Shown piece by piece: positions 34,890 through 46,619 of a DNA stretch of 64,000 nucleotides. How positions within the stretch are numbered: position 1 is the stretch's first letter; every line of letters starts with the position of its first letter. Origin of the DNA: Isoetes taiwanensis (Eukaryota > Streptophyta > Lycopodiopsida > Isoetales > Isoetaceae); the NCBI GenBank assembly GCA_021234155.1, contig JAJEKV010000874.1:1-64000 (forward strand), given 5' to 3'. A program made the position numbers and the translations under genes. The notes beneath the pieces were generated by a model, which was given only the letters and a program-made list of their open reading frames with translations, searched no databases and was not told the origin of the DNA.

Positions 34890-36600
34890 CGAACAAAAGG
34901 CTGCCATGTGGAAGAGTCCTAAGCTAGTAAAGGCCACCACGGGGCAGAGGGCCATGAAAATACAATCAACGTGAGCTTGGCGTGACAAAGGCGAGCATGA
35001 TGTAACACTTCTGGGACTAAGGCGGGTTGAATAACTGCCAATTATAGGAGAAAGCATCTGGGGCGATGCGATGGGGATAAGCATCTTTAGTGTTAAAGAG
35101 GGGTAGAAGAGCATTGGAGGGACTAGCAAAACGGTCAACATGGTGGGGACTCCACTGCAGCTCCAAGCACTGAAATACCGCAGGAGAAAGGGAGAACTCA
35201 TCAAAGCTGCGGACCTTAGATAAGTAATCTGCCCATTCATTTTCAGAACGTGGGATCCATACAGGTTCTAGGTGGATACGGTGCTGCTAACAAAAAATGA
35301 GAACTTCCAACAAAAGAACATGTAACACTGGAGAACGGGAGCCACCATTCTGCAAAAGAAAGAACACGTTCTGGTTGTCACCATGGGCGATTACCAAAGA
35401 ATTGACTAATAAGCCGATACATCTTTGGAGAACTTGAAAGAAGGCAAATAATTCCTGCCAAGTTGAAGACTGGCGGCGTTGTTCCTCAGATAAGACTCCA
35501 AAAAAAGAATAACATCTCGGAACCAGGCACTAAGAACCAACCATTCATCGCTGGCGTCAAAACCCAAGGAAGACATGACAACAACAACAGGGGGCCATAA
35601 CGGGGATCTATCAAAGTGAAAAACAACTGTTTGCCATAAGAGGAGCTCTTGACGCGCAAGTGATGACAAGGCAAAAGGGGTGTCCCATAGGTCAGCATTG
35701 CGAAGGTCAAGCTGAAGGCCGTATGACAGGGCAGCACATAAGTGACCGAAGAGTAGGCGATGAATCCCAAGAATTGAGCAACTCTACGAGCAGTGACCTG
35801 AGTTGACATAAGAAGATCAGCACAAATGGATAGGACCCTATTCTTTTTTGCAGCCGAGATGCGAAACACCCCCTCATGAGAGTTAACAATACCACCCAAA
35901 AAATTTGTGCGATGGGAAAGACGGAAACGACACTTTTTCCACGCCAAGAGGAAGCCCGCCTGCTACAAATCGGCGATGATATGAGATTGAAGAGAAACTG
36001 GAAATGACTGGCAAAGGAATAAGATGTCATCTACATAAGGTAGGCAACGAATGCCTTGGCCATGCCAAAGCCGAACTAATTGTCTGACGAGTTTGGTAAA
36101 CACAAAAGGGGTCGTAGCTAAACCAAAGGGAAGGAACCTGAAATTAAAGAATTGACCGTCTAGCTCAAACCCCAGGAAAGTGCAATGGGGAGACCAAATG
36201 GCAACATGATGATAGCCGGATTTCACGTCAATTGCAAAGAGGAAGTCATTTTGTTCACATAAATGGGGAAGCAATTCTAAGGACTCATAACGAAAGGAGG
36301 GTGTCGACAAGAAGGTGTTTAGAACTCGCAGATCTAAGATAAGACGAAATTTATCAGAACCTTTGGGAACCACCCCCAAGGGAGAACAAAAAAGGGGCGG
36401 AAAGGGACCAAAGACACAACACCTGTTTTAAGAAGGTCAGCGACAACAGGGCGGGTAAACTCTATATGGGCGGGAACAGACGAATGGTTGGGTGCTAAAA
36501 AAGGGATTGAGGGAGGCTCGGAGGACCATGGAAGACGATAACCGAATTGGATCCAACTCAAAACTTGTTGTGAAGAGTAGAATGATTGCCAAAAAGGTAA
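34890..36600 (-). pseudogene. Reverse transcriptase and RNase H of the DIRS-like element
   Basis: The RT domain (36,561-35,963) has FRLILDLRVLNTFL, FAIDVKSGYHHVAI, LPFGLATTPFVFTKL and the active site YVDD at 36,026-36,037. The connection region has FLGGIVNSHEGVFRIS and VAQFLGFIAYSS. RNase H follows: GFDASDEW near 35,570, then HGDNQNVFFLL near 35,380 and IPRSENEWADYLSK near 35,230. It is followed by HHVDRFASPSN, the tail typical of DIRS/Ngaro polyproteins. Several frame changes split the reading, so it is a pseudogene. The N-terminal flank is cut off at the gypsy insertion at 36,661. Confidence 0.85.
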
Positions 36601-36660
36601 GGCTGCAAGAAAATGACCTAAAACAGAAGAAGAGGAGGCTAAATCATCTGAGGTGGCGGG

Positions 36661-37247
36661 TGTTAGTCCAGTGCCTCCCGGTGCAGACTATTCATGCATA
36701 CGTCGAGACTGTGTCAAGCTCAAAGATCCTCGGCCAACCACGGGTCGAGACATCCAAGCCTCCGTGAGAAGACTAAGAAAGCGAGCCACGTGATCAAAGC
36801 CTTTGGTTTGTCAACAAGAGGCGCTGGGCTGGACAAGTGACGACCCCACACCGCAGCGTGGGCGTGGTGATTCTAGGCACTTCAAGAGGCACCGCCAATA
36901 TTCCAGAATCAGGGCCTCCTTCCGTGAGTCGGGCACCGAGATCGGTCGGAGTGTCTATATTGGGGCCCAAGGCCATTGTACTATATATATGAGTAGAGTT
37001 AGCTCATAAGTTTTTAGATGAGTTTTGAGTCTTGTCTCCTTTCGGTTTTCTCTCTATTAGAGCTCATGTATTTTCATCATTGATATCAAGGAAGCTTATC
37101 ATTTTTCTTCCATTTGTTCTGTTCTCTTCTTTTTCTTCTCTTTCGGCCAAATCCGGCATTTGACATAGTCCCGGACTCTCTGTTAGATCCGGGTCCTCCA
37201 TGAGGAGGGTGTCTTCCGGGGAGTTCAGAACCTAGACCCCCAAACCA
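36661..37247 (+). repeat. 5' LTR of the gypsy element
   Basis: Shares with the 3' LTR aagctcaaagatcctc, attctaggcacttcaagagg, tatatatgagtagagttagc and gatatcaaggaagcttatca. The LTRs differ by many small changes, so the insertion is not recent. Confidence 0.85.
36981..36990 (+). promoter_or_regulatory. TATA box in the 5' LTR
   Basis: ctatatatat followed by gagtagagttag, conserved in both LTRs (second copy at 43,102-43,111). Likely core promoter of the element. Confidence 0.5.
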
Positions 37248-37943
37248 TGCGCGACTGCCGGGTCTGATTTTTGCATGCTGTACGCTGCTTGCATTATACA
37301 TAGTAATTTCCGGAAGAACTCCTTTCTCGAACGGCATCTCGGCGGGCGCCATCAGCGTCGGGAAGCCCATTCGCGACATGTATGGATCTGCCCCTTGACG
37401 CAGGGGAGGCCATCTTGGGTCTGGGGCTCGGTCGCACCACCCACTCCTCGTGTCGGTCTCGTCGGTTCCGCCCCAAGCGTGCAAACATTGCTCCCAACCT
37501 CAGTCCCCTCATCACTGCTCAGGGGCCTTATCCGCTCAACCTTCTAAACCGTACTTTCACACGAACATGCCTACATCCATCATTCTTGGGGGCCATACGC
37601 CTCTTCCTTCCGCAACCATCATCTCCCGGGTGAGCTGCGGCCTATCCACATGTCTCCTTTGGCGCCTACCCGGGAAATATCCTTTCCCTTACGTTTCCCC
37701 TTTGCTCTTTCGATTTTACAACCTTCACGAATCTCAAAACCAATGCTCGGCTTCGCCCGGTTTCTCAACCACAGTCCCACCCCTTCATCCGGGTCCGTCA
37801 GAACACAATGCCCCATCCTCCTCAACCTCCCATATCCTCACTATCTTGTCCACATACGCCCCGGCACTTTCACATCTACCTTGCAAGCTTCGGCCCGGCT
37901 TTATCCACCTTTGGCAACACGAAGGCAAGCGGATTAGACCAAA

Positions 37944-38760
37944 GTGCTTGGGGCCCACATGGAAGAATTTGAGGCTCTAGCTGTCCTAAATGGTCACGCG
38001 CAACCTCAACTGAAATTCCCACATCTTTTTCCACCACACTGCGTGGCTCTCCTCATCAATGGCTCATGTCCAACAAAGCCATTGGAAACAAGGCCTTGGT
38101 CGAGAAATGCGCCTTTGCTTTTTCTCTCATTCACGGGACCACGGATGATGATCAACTTCATCTCAAGCAACTCAATGAACTTCAACAAGAGCCCACGAGC
38201 GCAGGGATTTTTATGGATCGACTTCACATTCTGCTAAGTAAGCTCAAGGGAGTACCCTACGAGCAGATTTTTGGTCTGGTTTCTCCAAGGACTTCCTCCT
38301 CGCTATTCGACTCATGGCCCGAATACTGCGTCCAAAAACTTTGGGCGGGCTATGTTCTGTCAATCACTCATCCAATGTTTCCTCCCGAGGCGTGGCTCTT
38401 CAAGAGCTCCTGTTCATTCCACCGTCATGGTTCCACAAGCCAACGTTCAAAGCCTCAACACGCTTAATCCACAGTAGCGGTCAAATGCGGTGCCATCTTT
38501 GCAAATATCAAGGCCATTTGGCCAATGAGTGCAACTCCACCAATGGCCGCCTCATTGCAAGCGATGCAACATGTGCAATCATGCCGCGGAAGAGTGCACT
38601 TCGCACTCATCCCACACCGTTCGCCAAAAAATGGTTTATCAGTGCAAACCACACCCGACCACAATCACACTATCGGCCAGCCACCTCTTGGTGCAGCCCA
38701 CGCCAACTCTATCGACAGCGGGACCAACCACGAGGATCCAACCGCCCTCCTTTTTTGATC
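37944..38760 (+). pseudogene. Gag of the gypsy element
   Basis: Starts near EFEALAVLNGHAQPQLKF. It ends with two CX2CX4HX4C knuckles: CHLCKYQGHLANEC (about 38,491-38,532) and CKRCNMCNHAAEEC (38,556-38,597). The knuckles lie in overlapping frames, so at least one frameshift separates the capsid-like part from the second knuckle. A related gag fragment lies at 46.9-47.5 kb. It would package element RNA. Confidence 0.7.
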
Positions 38761-39262
38761 CTTCTAAAGCTCCGCTGTCTCATCAGCTGGGAATGGGGTC
38801 ATACCACCACGCGGCGTGTCCTCAACTTCCACCGGGTTTGGTGAAGCTTCTGGCACCAATCAGACACATCGGGTCGCCTCACGACTTACCAACTTCTGGC
38901 TGTAATGGCAAACAAGGCCTACGACCGGGTTCTTAAAGAACCCCCAAAGAAGCCTAAACAATCACGCTATCAACCAGCTCGACAAATCAACCTCATTTGG
39001 ATCAACAAGCCCAAGAGGAATTTTTCGGGGCACTCAATCCTCCCATACCCAACCGTCAAATTGGGTTGGTCTAGTTTCACGCCAGACCAAGGCATCACGT
39101 CCTTGACTATTATTGAGGAAGGACACGCGAAACACGCCTTTGCGGTTGACACCCTTCCTCATGAGGACGAAAAAAGGTTCACTTTGCACCTGACTTAGAC
39201 AAGCTAATGCCAAATGTCATGCCCAAAGTTCGCCAAAGCATTTTGAATCTCATGCAAAGTCT

Positions 39263-39850
39263 TTGAAGGCCGCACATTGGCAAATGTTCATGCCACCACT
39301 CGAGCTCAACAAAGACAAGATACACCTTCAACATCTCAACCTCCACGGCTCTCAAACATATCCCAATATTGCAGCCGAGGTTGACTTACTCAAAAGTTCT
39401 TTGCTTCCCGCCCCGCACTCCCGCACCCGGTGGAACCAGCCAGATCCTTTTTCTCATGTACCTCTCGAACTCCAAGAGGAGCTTGCCAAGATCAAAATTC
39501 CTTTAAGCTTGGCTACCATTTTAAACTTCGTCCTGCTCTCAAGGACCAGTTACCACTCCCAAGCTGTTCTAGTAGGGCTGAAATACCTCTACACCCCGGT
39601 CCATGCAGCGGTGGGAAATCAGCAAGTCAACCATGTTCAAATCGATGGAGGTAGTGCAGTCAATCATCATCGGATAAACTCTGCAAACAAATGGGCATCA
39701 CACAACTCTTTGTTGCCCCATATGACATCAAATTGGCTAATGGCCATATCCGCGAGACCTCAAGGCGTCACACCTATTCTACACATCAACATTGGTGATC
39801 TCCGCTTTCCCATGGAATTTGGGTTTGGAAAGGTGGCGAAGATCCGGTGA
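39263..39850 (+). pseudogene. Protease region of the gypsy element
   Basis: A 195-codon open frame contains VQIDGGSAVN near 39,640-39,663, which fits the D-[ST/G]-G catalytic loop of retropepsins with a Gly-rich variant, and later LHINIGDLRFPMEF. No second domain is recognised. Confidence 0.5.
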
Positions 39851-40589
39851 CTATGAAATCTTTGGTGGGAAGACCCTTTCTCCGCCCGGGGCAAAAGAGT
39901 ATCCATTCTTGGGCCCGCGGACGGTTAGTCATCAATGATGGTCATCTCAATGCCACCATGGACTTGCAAGCAAGGCGGGATCATTTTTCTTGACAATGCG
40001 GAACCCTCTCTCGCATAACCCGATCGAAGGCGGCTTCGAATATTTATCAAGTTCGGGCTACCCTGGCGGCGTGCGCCTCGTCATCCTACCCAGAATACGG
40101 CGATCCTTGGGCGAAATGACTCTTGATCGGGACCAGGCTGGGCTGCCTTGCTTGACCCCCACGGCTCCTTGCAATCGAATCCAACGCGTTGATCGCTTTT
40201 CGGATCGTCGACACTCCAGCAACTCCTGGCGATGTACACGCGGGTCATGAAGCAACCAACTTTACTAGATGACGAGCAACCTCTCTTTTCACCACGCAAA
40301 GTGCCGCTTGATCGGTTATGCTCCAACCTCCGCACACATTGTCGGGATACTGAAATCATACCCCATATTCGGACTCAAGTCGAGATTGTGGATGTTGGCA
40401 ACAATCAACAACCTGTCGCATTCTTACCAAACCAGGCTCCTTATCGTAACGGGGCCGTCCTTATTTGTTCAAAAATTCAAACACATTTTCGCCTGGAGTT
40501 ACAAAGATCTTCGGGGAATCAACAAAAGCTTGGGGGAACTCACCATTCCTACCAAATCTGATGCACGACCAGTGTAGCAACGACAGTAC

Positions 40590-41830
40590 AGGCTCAACCC
40601 TAATTACCGTGATCGCGTCAAGGCGGAAATTGACAAACTCCTTGCTGCAGGTTTGATCTATGAGGTCAAACATTCTGAATGGGTGAGCCCTATCGTCATT
40701 GCCCTTAAGCACAATGGTAAGATCCGCGTCTGTGTGGACTATCGGAAACTCAATCAGGCCACGGAGCGTGATCATTTTCCACTTCCCTTCACAGACCAAG
40801 TTCTGGAAGAAGTGGCTGGACATGAGATGTACTCCTTTATGGATGGTTTTTCTGGCTACAATCAGATCTCCATCAAAGAATCTGATCAACTCAAGACCAC
40901 TTTCACCACCCCGTGGGGCACTTTTGCCTACAAGGTGGTTCCTTTTGGATTATCCAACTCTCCTTCAACATTTCAACGCATCATGCTCTCAGTTTTTCAT
41001 GATTTCATGAAGGAAAATCCCTTCTTGCAAATTTTTCAAGATGACTTCTCTGCCTACAGTTCCATGGCTGACCATTTGGATAAATTGGAACTCGTCTTCC
41101 AGAAATGTGATGAGTCCGGCATTAGTCTCAATCCTGAGAAATGCACCTTTTGCGTCACTTCTGGTGTTCTGTTAGGCCATGTTGTCGAAGAAAGGCGGGC
41201 ATCACCAGCGATCTGCCAAATCGGGTTATTGTGTGCTCAAAGCTCAAGCACCAGCCAATATCAAAGAGACACGCGGCTCTTTCTGGGAAAGGTCAATTAT
41301 TACTCCACCTTCATACGGACGGGTTTGACCATTGCGGATCCCATTCATAAACTCACGGGTGGCGAATCCACGGGCTTGGAATTCCCAGTGAAGTTGCTTT
41401 CCAACACTGAAGCTTACGCTCACTGTGCACCGGTTCTTGTTCCTCCTCAATGGGACAAGCCCTTTCACGTTCATCAATGATGTCACCGGCGTTTGCTATT
41501 GGGCTGTTCTTTCTCAAGAATATGATGCGCATAATCGATAAACCAAATCGCCACGCCCGGTAGAAAACTCAATTACTGCGGCGCAACTATTACGCTTACG
41601 GGCGTGAAGCTTTGGGTCTCATTTTACGTGTCCAACGCTTCCGTCATTACCTTTTGGGCGGTCAAATCAAGTTCTTTGTGGACCACCAAGCACTTCTCTA
41701 TTTGATCAACAAATCCATACGGCGCATAGCTCGTTGGGTCCTTCTTCTCCAAGAATTTGCTCCTTTTGAAATCGTTCATAAAGGCGAGGCAAATCTCATG
41801 TTGTTCAGGATTATCTTTCACGCATCCACA
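40590..41830 (+). pseudogene. Reverse transcriptase and RNase H of the gypsy element
   Basis: The RT is nearly intact at 40,653-41,480. It holds EWVSPIVIALKHNGKIRVCV, DYRKLNQATERDHFPLPF, FMDGFSGYNQI, VPFGLSNSPSTFQRIM and the catalytic FQDDF (41,040-41,045; most relatives have YLDD or YIDD), then SLNPEKCTFCV and LLGHVV. RNase H continues in another frame at 41,612-41,830 with RFRHYLLGGQIKFFVDHQAL and IARWVLLLQEFAPFEIVHKG. The family is Ty3/gypsy by RT motifs. The frame break between RT and RNase H makes the copy inactive. Confidence 0.85.
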
Positions 41831-42782
41831 CGGATGATCACGCTTGAGGGTCTCCGGATGCCTTCCCCGATGCTCAACTCTTTTTGGTCACGGCAACACC
41901 ACATTGGTTTCATGATTTTCGGCGACACCTCGGGTTACAATCGATTGTGCTGTTGGATAGCAAAGGCGGTCCCCACGGGATGGGATAGCCCCTCTGTCAA
42001 TTCTCGACTCTACGCTTCTCTTTGGGATCGGGGTGTCGGGCGCTTGATCCGGATCTTGTCGGTCAATTCGGGCGCTTTCGGCAATAGCATACGGGCATGG
42101 TTCCTTCTCCCTAAACTTCCCGGTACCTCTCCGCCAGGGGTTCCTAACCGATTGGCGCCTTCCTTTTGGACCAAAGGTCATGGATGGTCATGCTTTGATG
42201 GACACCACCCTCGGATCTCGGCCGGATCTCCGGTGGGATCCGCGTTTATTAGCGGCTCCCATGGGAAGAAAGGTGCTACTCACGGACAACACCACCAATT
42301 GGATCTACATTGCTAATGGCGTGGTTGGCAACGGCCAGCCCGGTCGCGCTTCATGGTCTCAACACCTTCTTGCGAGCGCCTCCACCTCACGATCGCCTAC
42401 GTCCATCTTCAGCGGGGGATTTTCGCTGCCCTCAAATGCATTTTTGCTAAGCTCCTTAAATCGGCGTCCATTTTTTCCTTTACAATCAAATGCCCCGGCG
42501 TCGGTGCCTTTGGCCTTGAACTGTCTTCTCATGGAGTGTCGGTACATTTCTTTGCCCGGCATGCCCTGCACTTGAAGACATAGTGCGGCTCGTTTTCTTA
42601 TTGATCTTTGATCCCGCCCTTGGCCAAGAGCACACCTCAAGCTCTTCAATCCGCCCAAGATCTCATCAGCCCGGTATCCAATGGTGCCCGTCCCTCACTC
42701 CGTGAGGATCACTTTGGTGATGGCTTCCGCCCTCGAAACAGCTTCCTCCCTTTTCTTCACTCCGAGTGTCGTTTGGTGGGGG
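41831..42782 (+). other. Region between RNase H and 3' LTR of the gypsy element
   Basis: CG-rich with open frames of 60-130 codons in several phases. No zinc-binding HHCC or integrase D,D,E pattern is recognised. It may be a deleted integrase or a spacer. Confidence 0.4.
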
Positions 42783-43369
42783 TGTTGAATCTGTGCCTCT
42801 GATGCGGACTATTCATCACTATCGTCGGAACCAGGTCAAGCTCAAAGATCCTCAGTCAACCACGGGTCGGACATCCAAGCCTCCCGCCAGAAGACTAGCG
42901 GCCAGGCCACTTGATCAAAGCCTTTTGGTGCCGTCAACAAGGCGCTCTTCATAAGTGGCTTGACCGTCGGCGCCAGCGTCGGCGTCAGTGATTCTAGGCA
43001 CTTCAAGAGGCACCGCCAATATTCCTGCAAATCAGGCCTCCCTTCCAGAGTCGCACCCCGAGATCCGTCAAAGTGTCTATATTGGGCCCAAGGCCATTGT
43101 ACTATATATATGAGTAGAGTTAGCTCATAAGTTTTTAGATGAGTTTTGAGTCTTGTCTCCTTTCAGTTTTCTCTCTATTGCGAGAGCTCATGTATTTTCA
43201 TCATTGATATCAAGGAAGCTTATCATTTTTCTTCCATTTGTTCTGTTCTCTTCTTTTTCTTCTCTTTCAGCAAATCCCGCGTGACATAGTCCCCCGGACT
43301 CTCCTGTTAGATCCACGGGTCCTCACAGAGGGCTGTCTTCCAGGAGTTCCCGAACCCAGACCCCAAACA
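42783..43369 (+). repeat. 3' LTR of the gypsy element
   Basis: 587 bp, the same length as the 5' LTR, preceded by a G-rich run (ggtggggg) that may be the polypurine tract. Confidence 0.85.
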
Positions 43370-43977
43370 ACTGGGTTGACGCCAAGGTGAGGGATGATGG
43401 AGGAAAAGGGCGTACATTCTAAAAACATGACGAGAGATGTCAGAAACAAAAAGGCACTAAACATGAACAGCTAAATCATTCATACAAATCCCTAAACAAA
43501 CTTCCACCAAAATGCTCTAAGAGACCCAATTAGGACAGAGATAGAAGCAACAAAGCATGTCTCAAAAACTAGATGCCTATCCTTCCTAACGAGAAGCCAT
43601 AAAAACAACCGGACCTGATGCCTCTTAAGGCGATGATCAATAAACAAATTCTATTTATGCTTAGATTAAATAGAAAAAACCATTACAAGAGCTTCTATCT
43701 AACCTATAGAGCAACCCAAGATATAGGCATAGCTTCAATTATCATCAAACTTCCAAGACTAGCCATGCTCAACGTAGATGTAGAAAATTAACAACATGAA
43801 ATAAAGTAGTCTAGAAGCGAGCCAAAGAACATCAATAGTAAAACTTGAAACCACACCCAAAGCACCAAGTTTGCAATTCTCAAAGCAACAACACTATCAC
43901 ATCACATCTTTGGGCGCGGGAACCCTGGCGCCGGGGTTGGAACTAGGGGTCCTGGTGGAGGGACTCCAGATGGGAAA
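43370..43977. other. DIRS-like element DNA between gag and the gypsy insertion
   Basis: No ORF continues from the gag. The sequence is A-rich on the plus strand with no recognisable motif, and is probably decayed gag-pol linker. Confidence 0.35.
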
Positions 43978-45011
43978 TTAGCAAAAAGGACGCCGGCATT
44001 CATGACGTGCAAAGCATCTCTCAATGGAATGGTTGTTGCGCCCACAGAATGTGCAAGATGGTAGCTTTCCCGGACATGATGAAGGAAACTGTGACTGAGG
44101 AGTAGCAGAACTAGCAGGTGTAAGAGTAGTCGTAGGATTAGAAGAGGCTGATCTCCGCTCTCGGTGCATCTGACGTGCTAACTTCAACTTGTGAGAGTCA
44201 TCAGCAGAAAGAGCAAGGCCAGAATGGTCATCGAAATCAAAGGCAATATCATATCCTTCTCTGTCAGCAATGACTAAAAATTTCATGCGCTGCTGGGTGG
44301 CCACTTTACCTTCCTCAATGATCTGGAGTACTGCATCTGGAACCCAAGGAGATAATGCCATCAAACATGAATGCAATTCGCGAAATCTGTTCTCAGTAGC
44401 ACATAAAAACTCATATTGATGACGAGAAGACCCCTACTTAAAATCTAGCATCGAATATGCAGCATGCTCCCGCACCTCCAACCCCAGGGCCTCAATTTGT
44501 TCATGGACAGAAGACTGGGCAGATAAAGATGTTTGCAAGTCCTGGATTTGAGACATTTGAAGGTGTAAGGTTTGAATTAATTGTGGTAAGAGGTCTTGGA
44601 GGGCAAAGGTGCTGGATTTCCAATAAGAAGGCAAAGGGTGACTTACACGAATGGAGGGACCAGCCGTGGCATGAGAGAATATTGGAGGAGGAGGCATGAA
44701 AACTGATGCAAATGAGACAGGGAGAGCAATTCGAGAAGGCTTAGCAGCTGCAAACGTGTGGGGCAAACTCGAGAAACCCAAGCTCGTAGCAGACAAAACC
44801 AAAGGCAGAGTGATTCCAATGGGTATGAAGGGGTTGAGACGGCCGAAAAATTAGGAGCCTCAGGTGCAAAGGATATGCGGGTGCGGCGGGAAGGAAGTGC
44901 AGGAAGCGGCCCATCAATGGCAACCCGTTTCCCTCTGCGACCGCGGAGGGAAGTGCGGACCTCATTCGAGGTGGCATGATCTGCCATAAGAACTGAAAGA
45001 ACTTCGCACAA
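43978..45011 (-). pseudogene. Gag-like protein of the DIRS-like element
   Basis: Three overlapping minus-strand frames (45,011-44,643, 44,802-44,434 and 44,376-43,978) read as one protein with frameshifts. The N-terminal part has a basic run RGRRGKR, and the middle is Ser/Leu/Gln-rich (LLPQLIQTLHLQMSQIQDLQ). The C-terminal part has DREGYDIAFDFDDHSGLAL and a zinc knuckle CTFCGRNNHSIERC (CX2CX4HX4C, 44,014-44,055). Position upstream of the RT on the same strand supports its role as the element's gag. Strong homology to a named family is not claimed. Confidence 0.6.
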
Positions 45012-46427
45012 TCAAAACATCCATTAGTGAGATCCGTGAGAAGCGATGTGGTTACAGAAACTAATGCAGTGAAGGAAACAAAACATGTGAGCTACCAACG
45101 AATGAACAAACCCTTCTGCCCAATTACATCTAGGTTAAGGAAGTAAAACAATGGACTTATACGTATTACACGTAAAACCCCAGGAGCAACTGATAACCAA
45201 AACCACAAAACCCTATCCTTCCAACGCAACTAAACCTTCCCTAAACACACAAAGAGTATCCTACTCATACTGACCTCCATGGAAAGCCACCAGACAACCT
45301 AAGACCTATACGGGAGTGAACAAATCTACTTAGCTGGAACAACTGAAATTATGTAAAAAAGATAAACTAACTATCTAAAATCCGATTACACTGACCAACA
45401 AAAAGAACCGACCTTATCTACCCGAAGAACGATCCCCAAACACTTTAGACCTAAGCCTATGGGGTCAAAAGGAGAAAATTAGATCATCAATCAAGCAATA
45501 TGGCCATCGACAAGACCCAAAGATCCACCTCTAAGCCCATCTTTAAAACCAACCTAAATGGGTAAATCTAAAATAACACCTACACACAACCTCCTACTAG
45601 ATAGGAATCCTTTATACAGTAAACAACCTAATTTAGAAGCCTGAAAGATGACCCAAGCAATTGAGCACTACCAAAGACAACCCTTTAGCAAAACAAAACT
45701 ATCTAGCTAGACATCAAATGCAACCCCGTAGCAAAAGGAAAAGGATTAATCTAGGGAAAAAAAAGAAAGAAAGAGAAAAGACCACTTGGTTCATGGCTCA
45801 TGGCTCAGGAAAGACCAAAGGCTAAAAATGAGACAACTTAGTTCATGGTTCGGGAATGACCAAAGGTTAAAATATGAGACCACTTGGAAAAAGGTTAACA
45901 ACAAAGGATGGACGTTTGGGTAAGAAGCAAAAACTAGAGGTAACCTGGGTCGAACAACAGAGGCAAAGAGGGGCAGAAAAGGAGACATGCCATTGAACCA
46001 CAGAGGCAAAAGGGGATCAAAGCGGTATGCAGGCCCATGGCGCCGCCAAAGGCAGGGAGAGATGGATCATCTTTGCGTCGAGGCGAAATAGAGATGGATC
46101 GGGTGGAATAGGGATGGAACAAAGATGGATCGAAAAGGCGGAAACGGTGGAATGAGATGGAATGATTCAAAGTCGATGAAGTTCAAAAGGAAGACAAGTA
46201 ACAACTTAATTGATATGATCCCTTCCTTCCACAGGTACCACCGACACATGCTTTCCTAAGAACAATGATCATCTAACAAGCAGCCAGAGTAGAAATAAAG
46301 TATTGACTCACCTGGATACGCAAATCCAAAGCTCAGCTATCGCCCAATGACGCAACAACTCAGAATCCCGATTGTTCTGGGACTGCCAAGAAGGATCTCT
46401 AGGTAGGAGATGCTGGTACGAGTAGAG
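45012..46427. other. 5' part of the DIRS-like element, no coding seen
   Basis: A-rich on the plus strand. A short duplicated phrase occurs near 45,790-45,880 (ttcatggctcaggaaagaccaaagg / ttcatggttcgggaatgaccaaagg). Likely untranslated leader of the element. Confidence 0.35.
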
Positions 46428-46594
46428 ACTGGATGAATAAGTTCAAGTTCAAAAGCAGCTCAAGAGAACGCCGATGAAAGGGCTAGAGATAAAACATGAA
46501 CCTATAAATAGAGGAAACTGAAGAGGGGAGTTGGAAAGACGTCCCCATCCAAGGAATGATGGTTCTATTGCTAATGCAATAGAACCATGGCATT
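46428..46594 (+). repeat. Terminal direct repeat of the DIRS-like element, 5' side
   Basis: Matches 26,010-26,174 in the same orientation, and contains cctataaatagagg and a terminal hairpin. Confidence 0.8.
46559..46588. other. Terminal hairpin, 13-bp arms
   Basis: ATGGTTCTATTGC, loop TAAT, GCAATAGAACCAT. The inner stem differs from the other terminal copy on both sides, but pairing is perfect in each. Confidence 0.75.
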
Positions 46595-46619
46595 ATTAGC
46601 AAACTCCTTTGAATCCTCC

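Larger units (their letters stand above)
36661..43369 (+). mobile_element. Ty3/gypsy-type LTR retrotransposon without visible integrase
   Basis: Two LTRs of 587 bp (36,661-37,247 and 42,783-43,369) start TGTT and end CA. Inside lie a gag with two zinc knuckles, a protease motif, RT and RNase H in Ty3/gypsy style. From the end of RNase H (about 41,830) to the right LTR only about 950 bp remain, with no HHCC or D,D,E integrase pattern that I can see. Stops and frameshifts occur throughout. No clear 5-bp target duplication was found. It sits between the gag and RT of the DIRS-like element. Confidence 0.8.
26010..46594 (-). mobile_element. DIRS-like tyrosine-recombinase retrotransposon, split by two insertions
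   Basis: On the minus strand the modules run gag (45.0-43.98 kb), RT and RNase H (36.6-34.9 kb) and tyrosine recombinase (27.16-26.24 kb). This is the DIRS order, with a recombinase in place of an integrase. A repeat of about 165 bp lies at each end (26,010-26,174 and 46,428-46,594) in the same orientation, as in the split direct repeats of PAT/Ngaro-like members rather than the inverted ends of DIRS-1. Subtracting the gypsy insertion (6.7 kb) and the CACTA insertion (7.3 kb) leaves about 6.5 kb, a normal size. Every ORF is broken, so the copy is dead. Confidence 0.75.

Noticed and set aside
37450-37980. 176-codon frame after the 5' LTR
   Set aside because: Pro/Ser-rich with three overlapping frames of similar length; the gag proper starts later at EFEALAVLNGH.
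43370-43374. Target duplication for the gypsy element
   Set aside because: Left gcggg and right actgg do not match well enough to claim.
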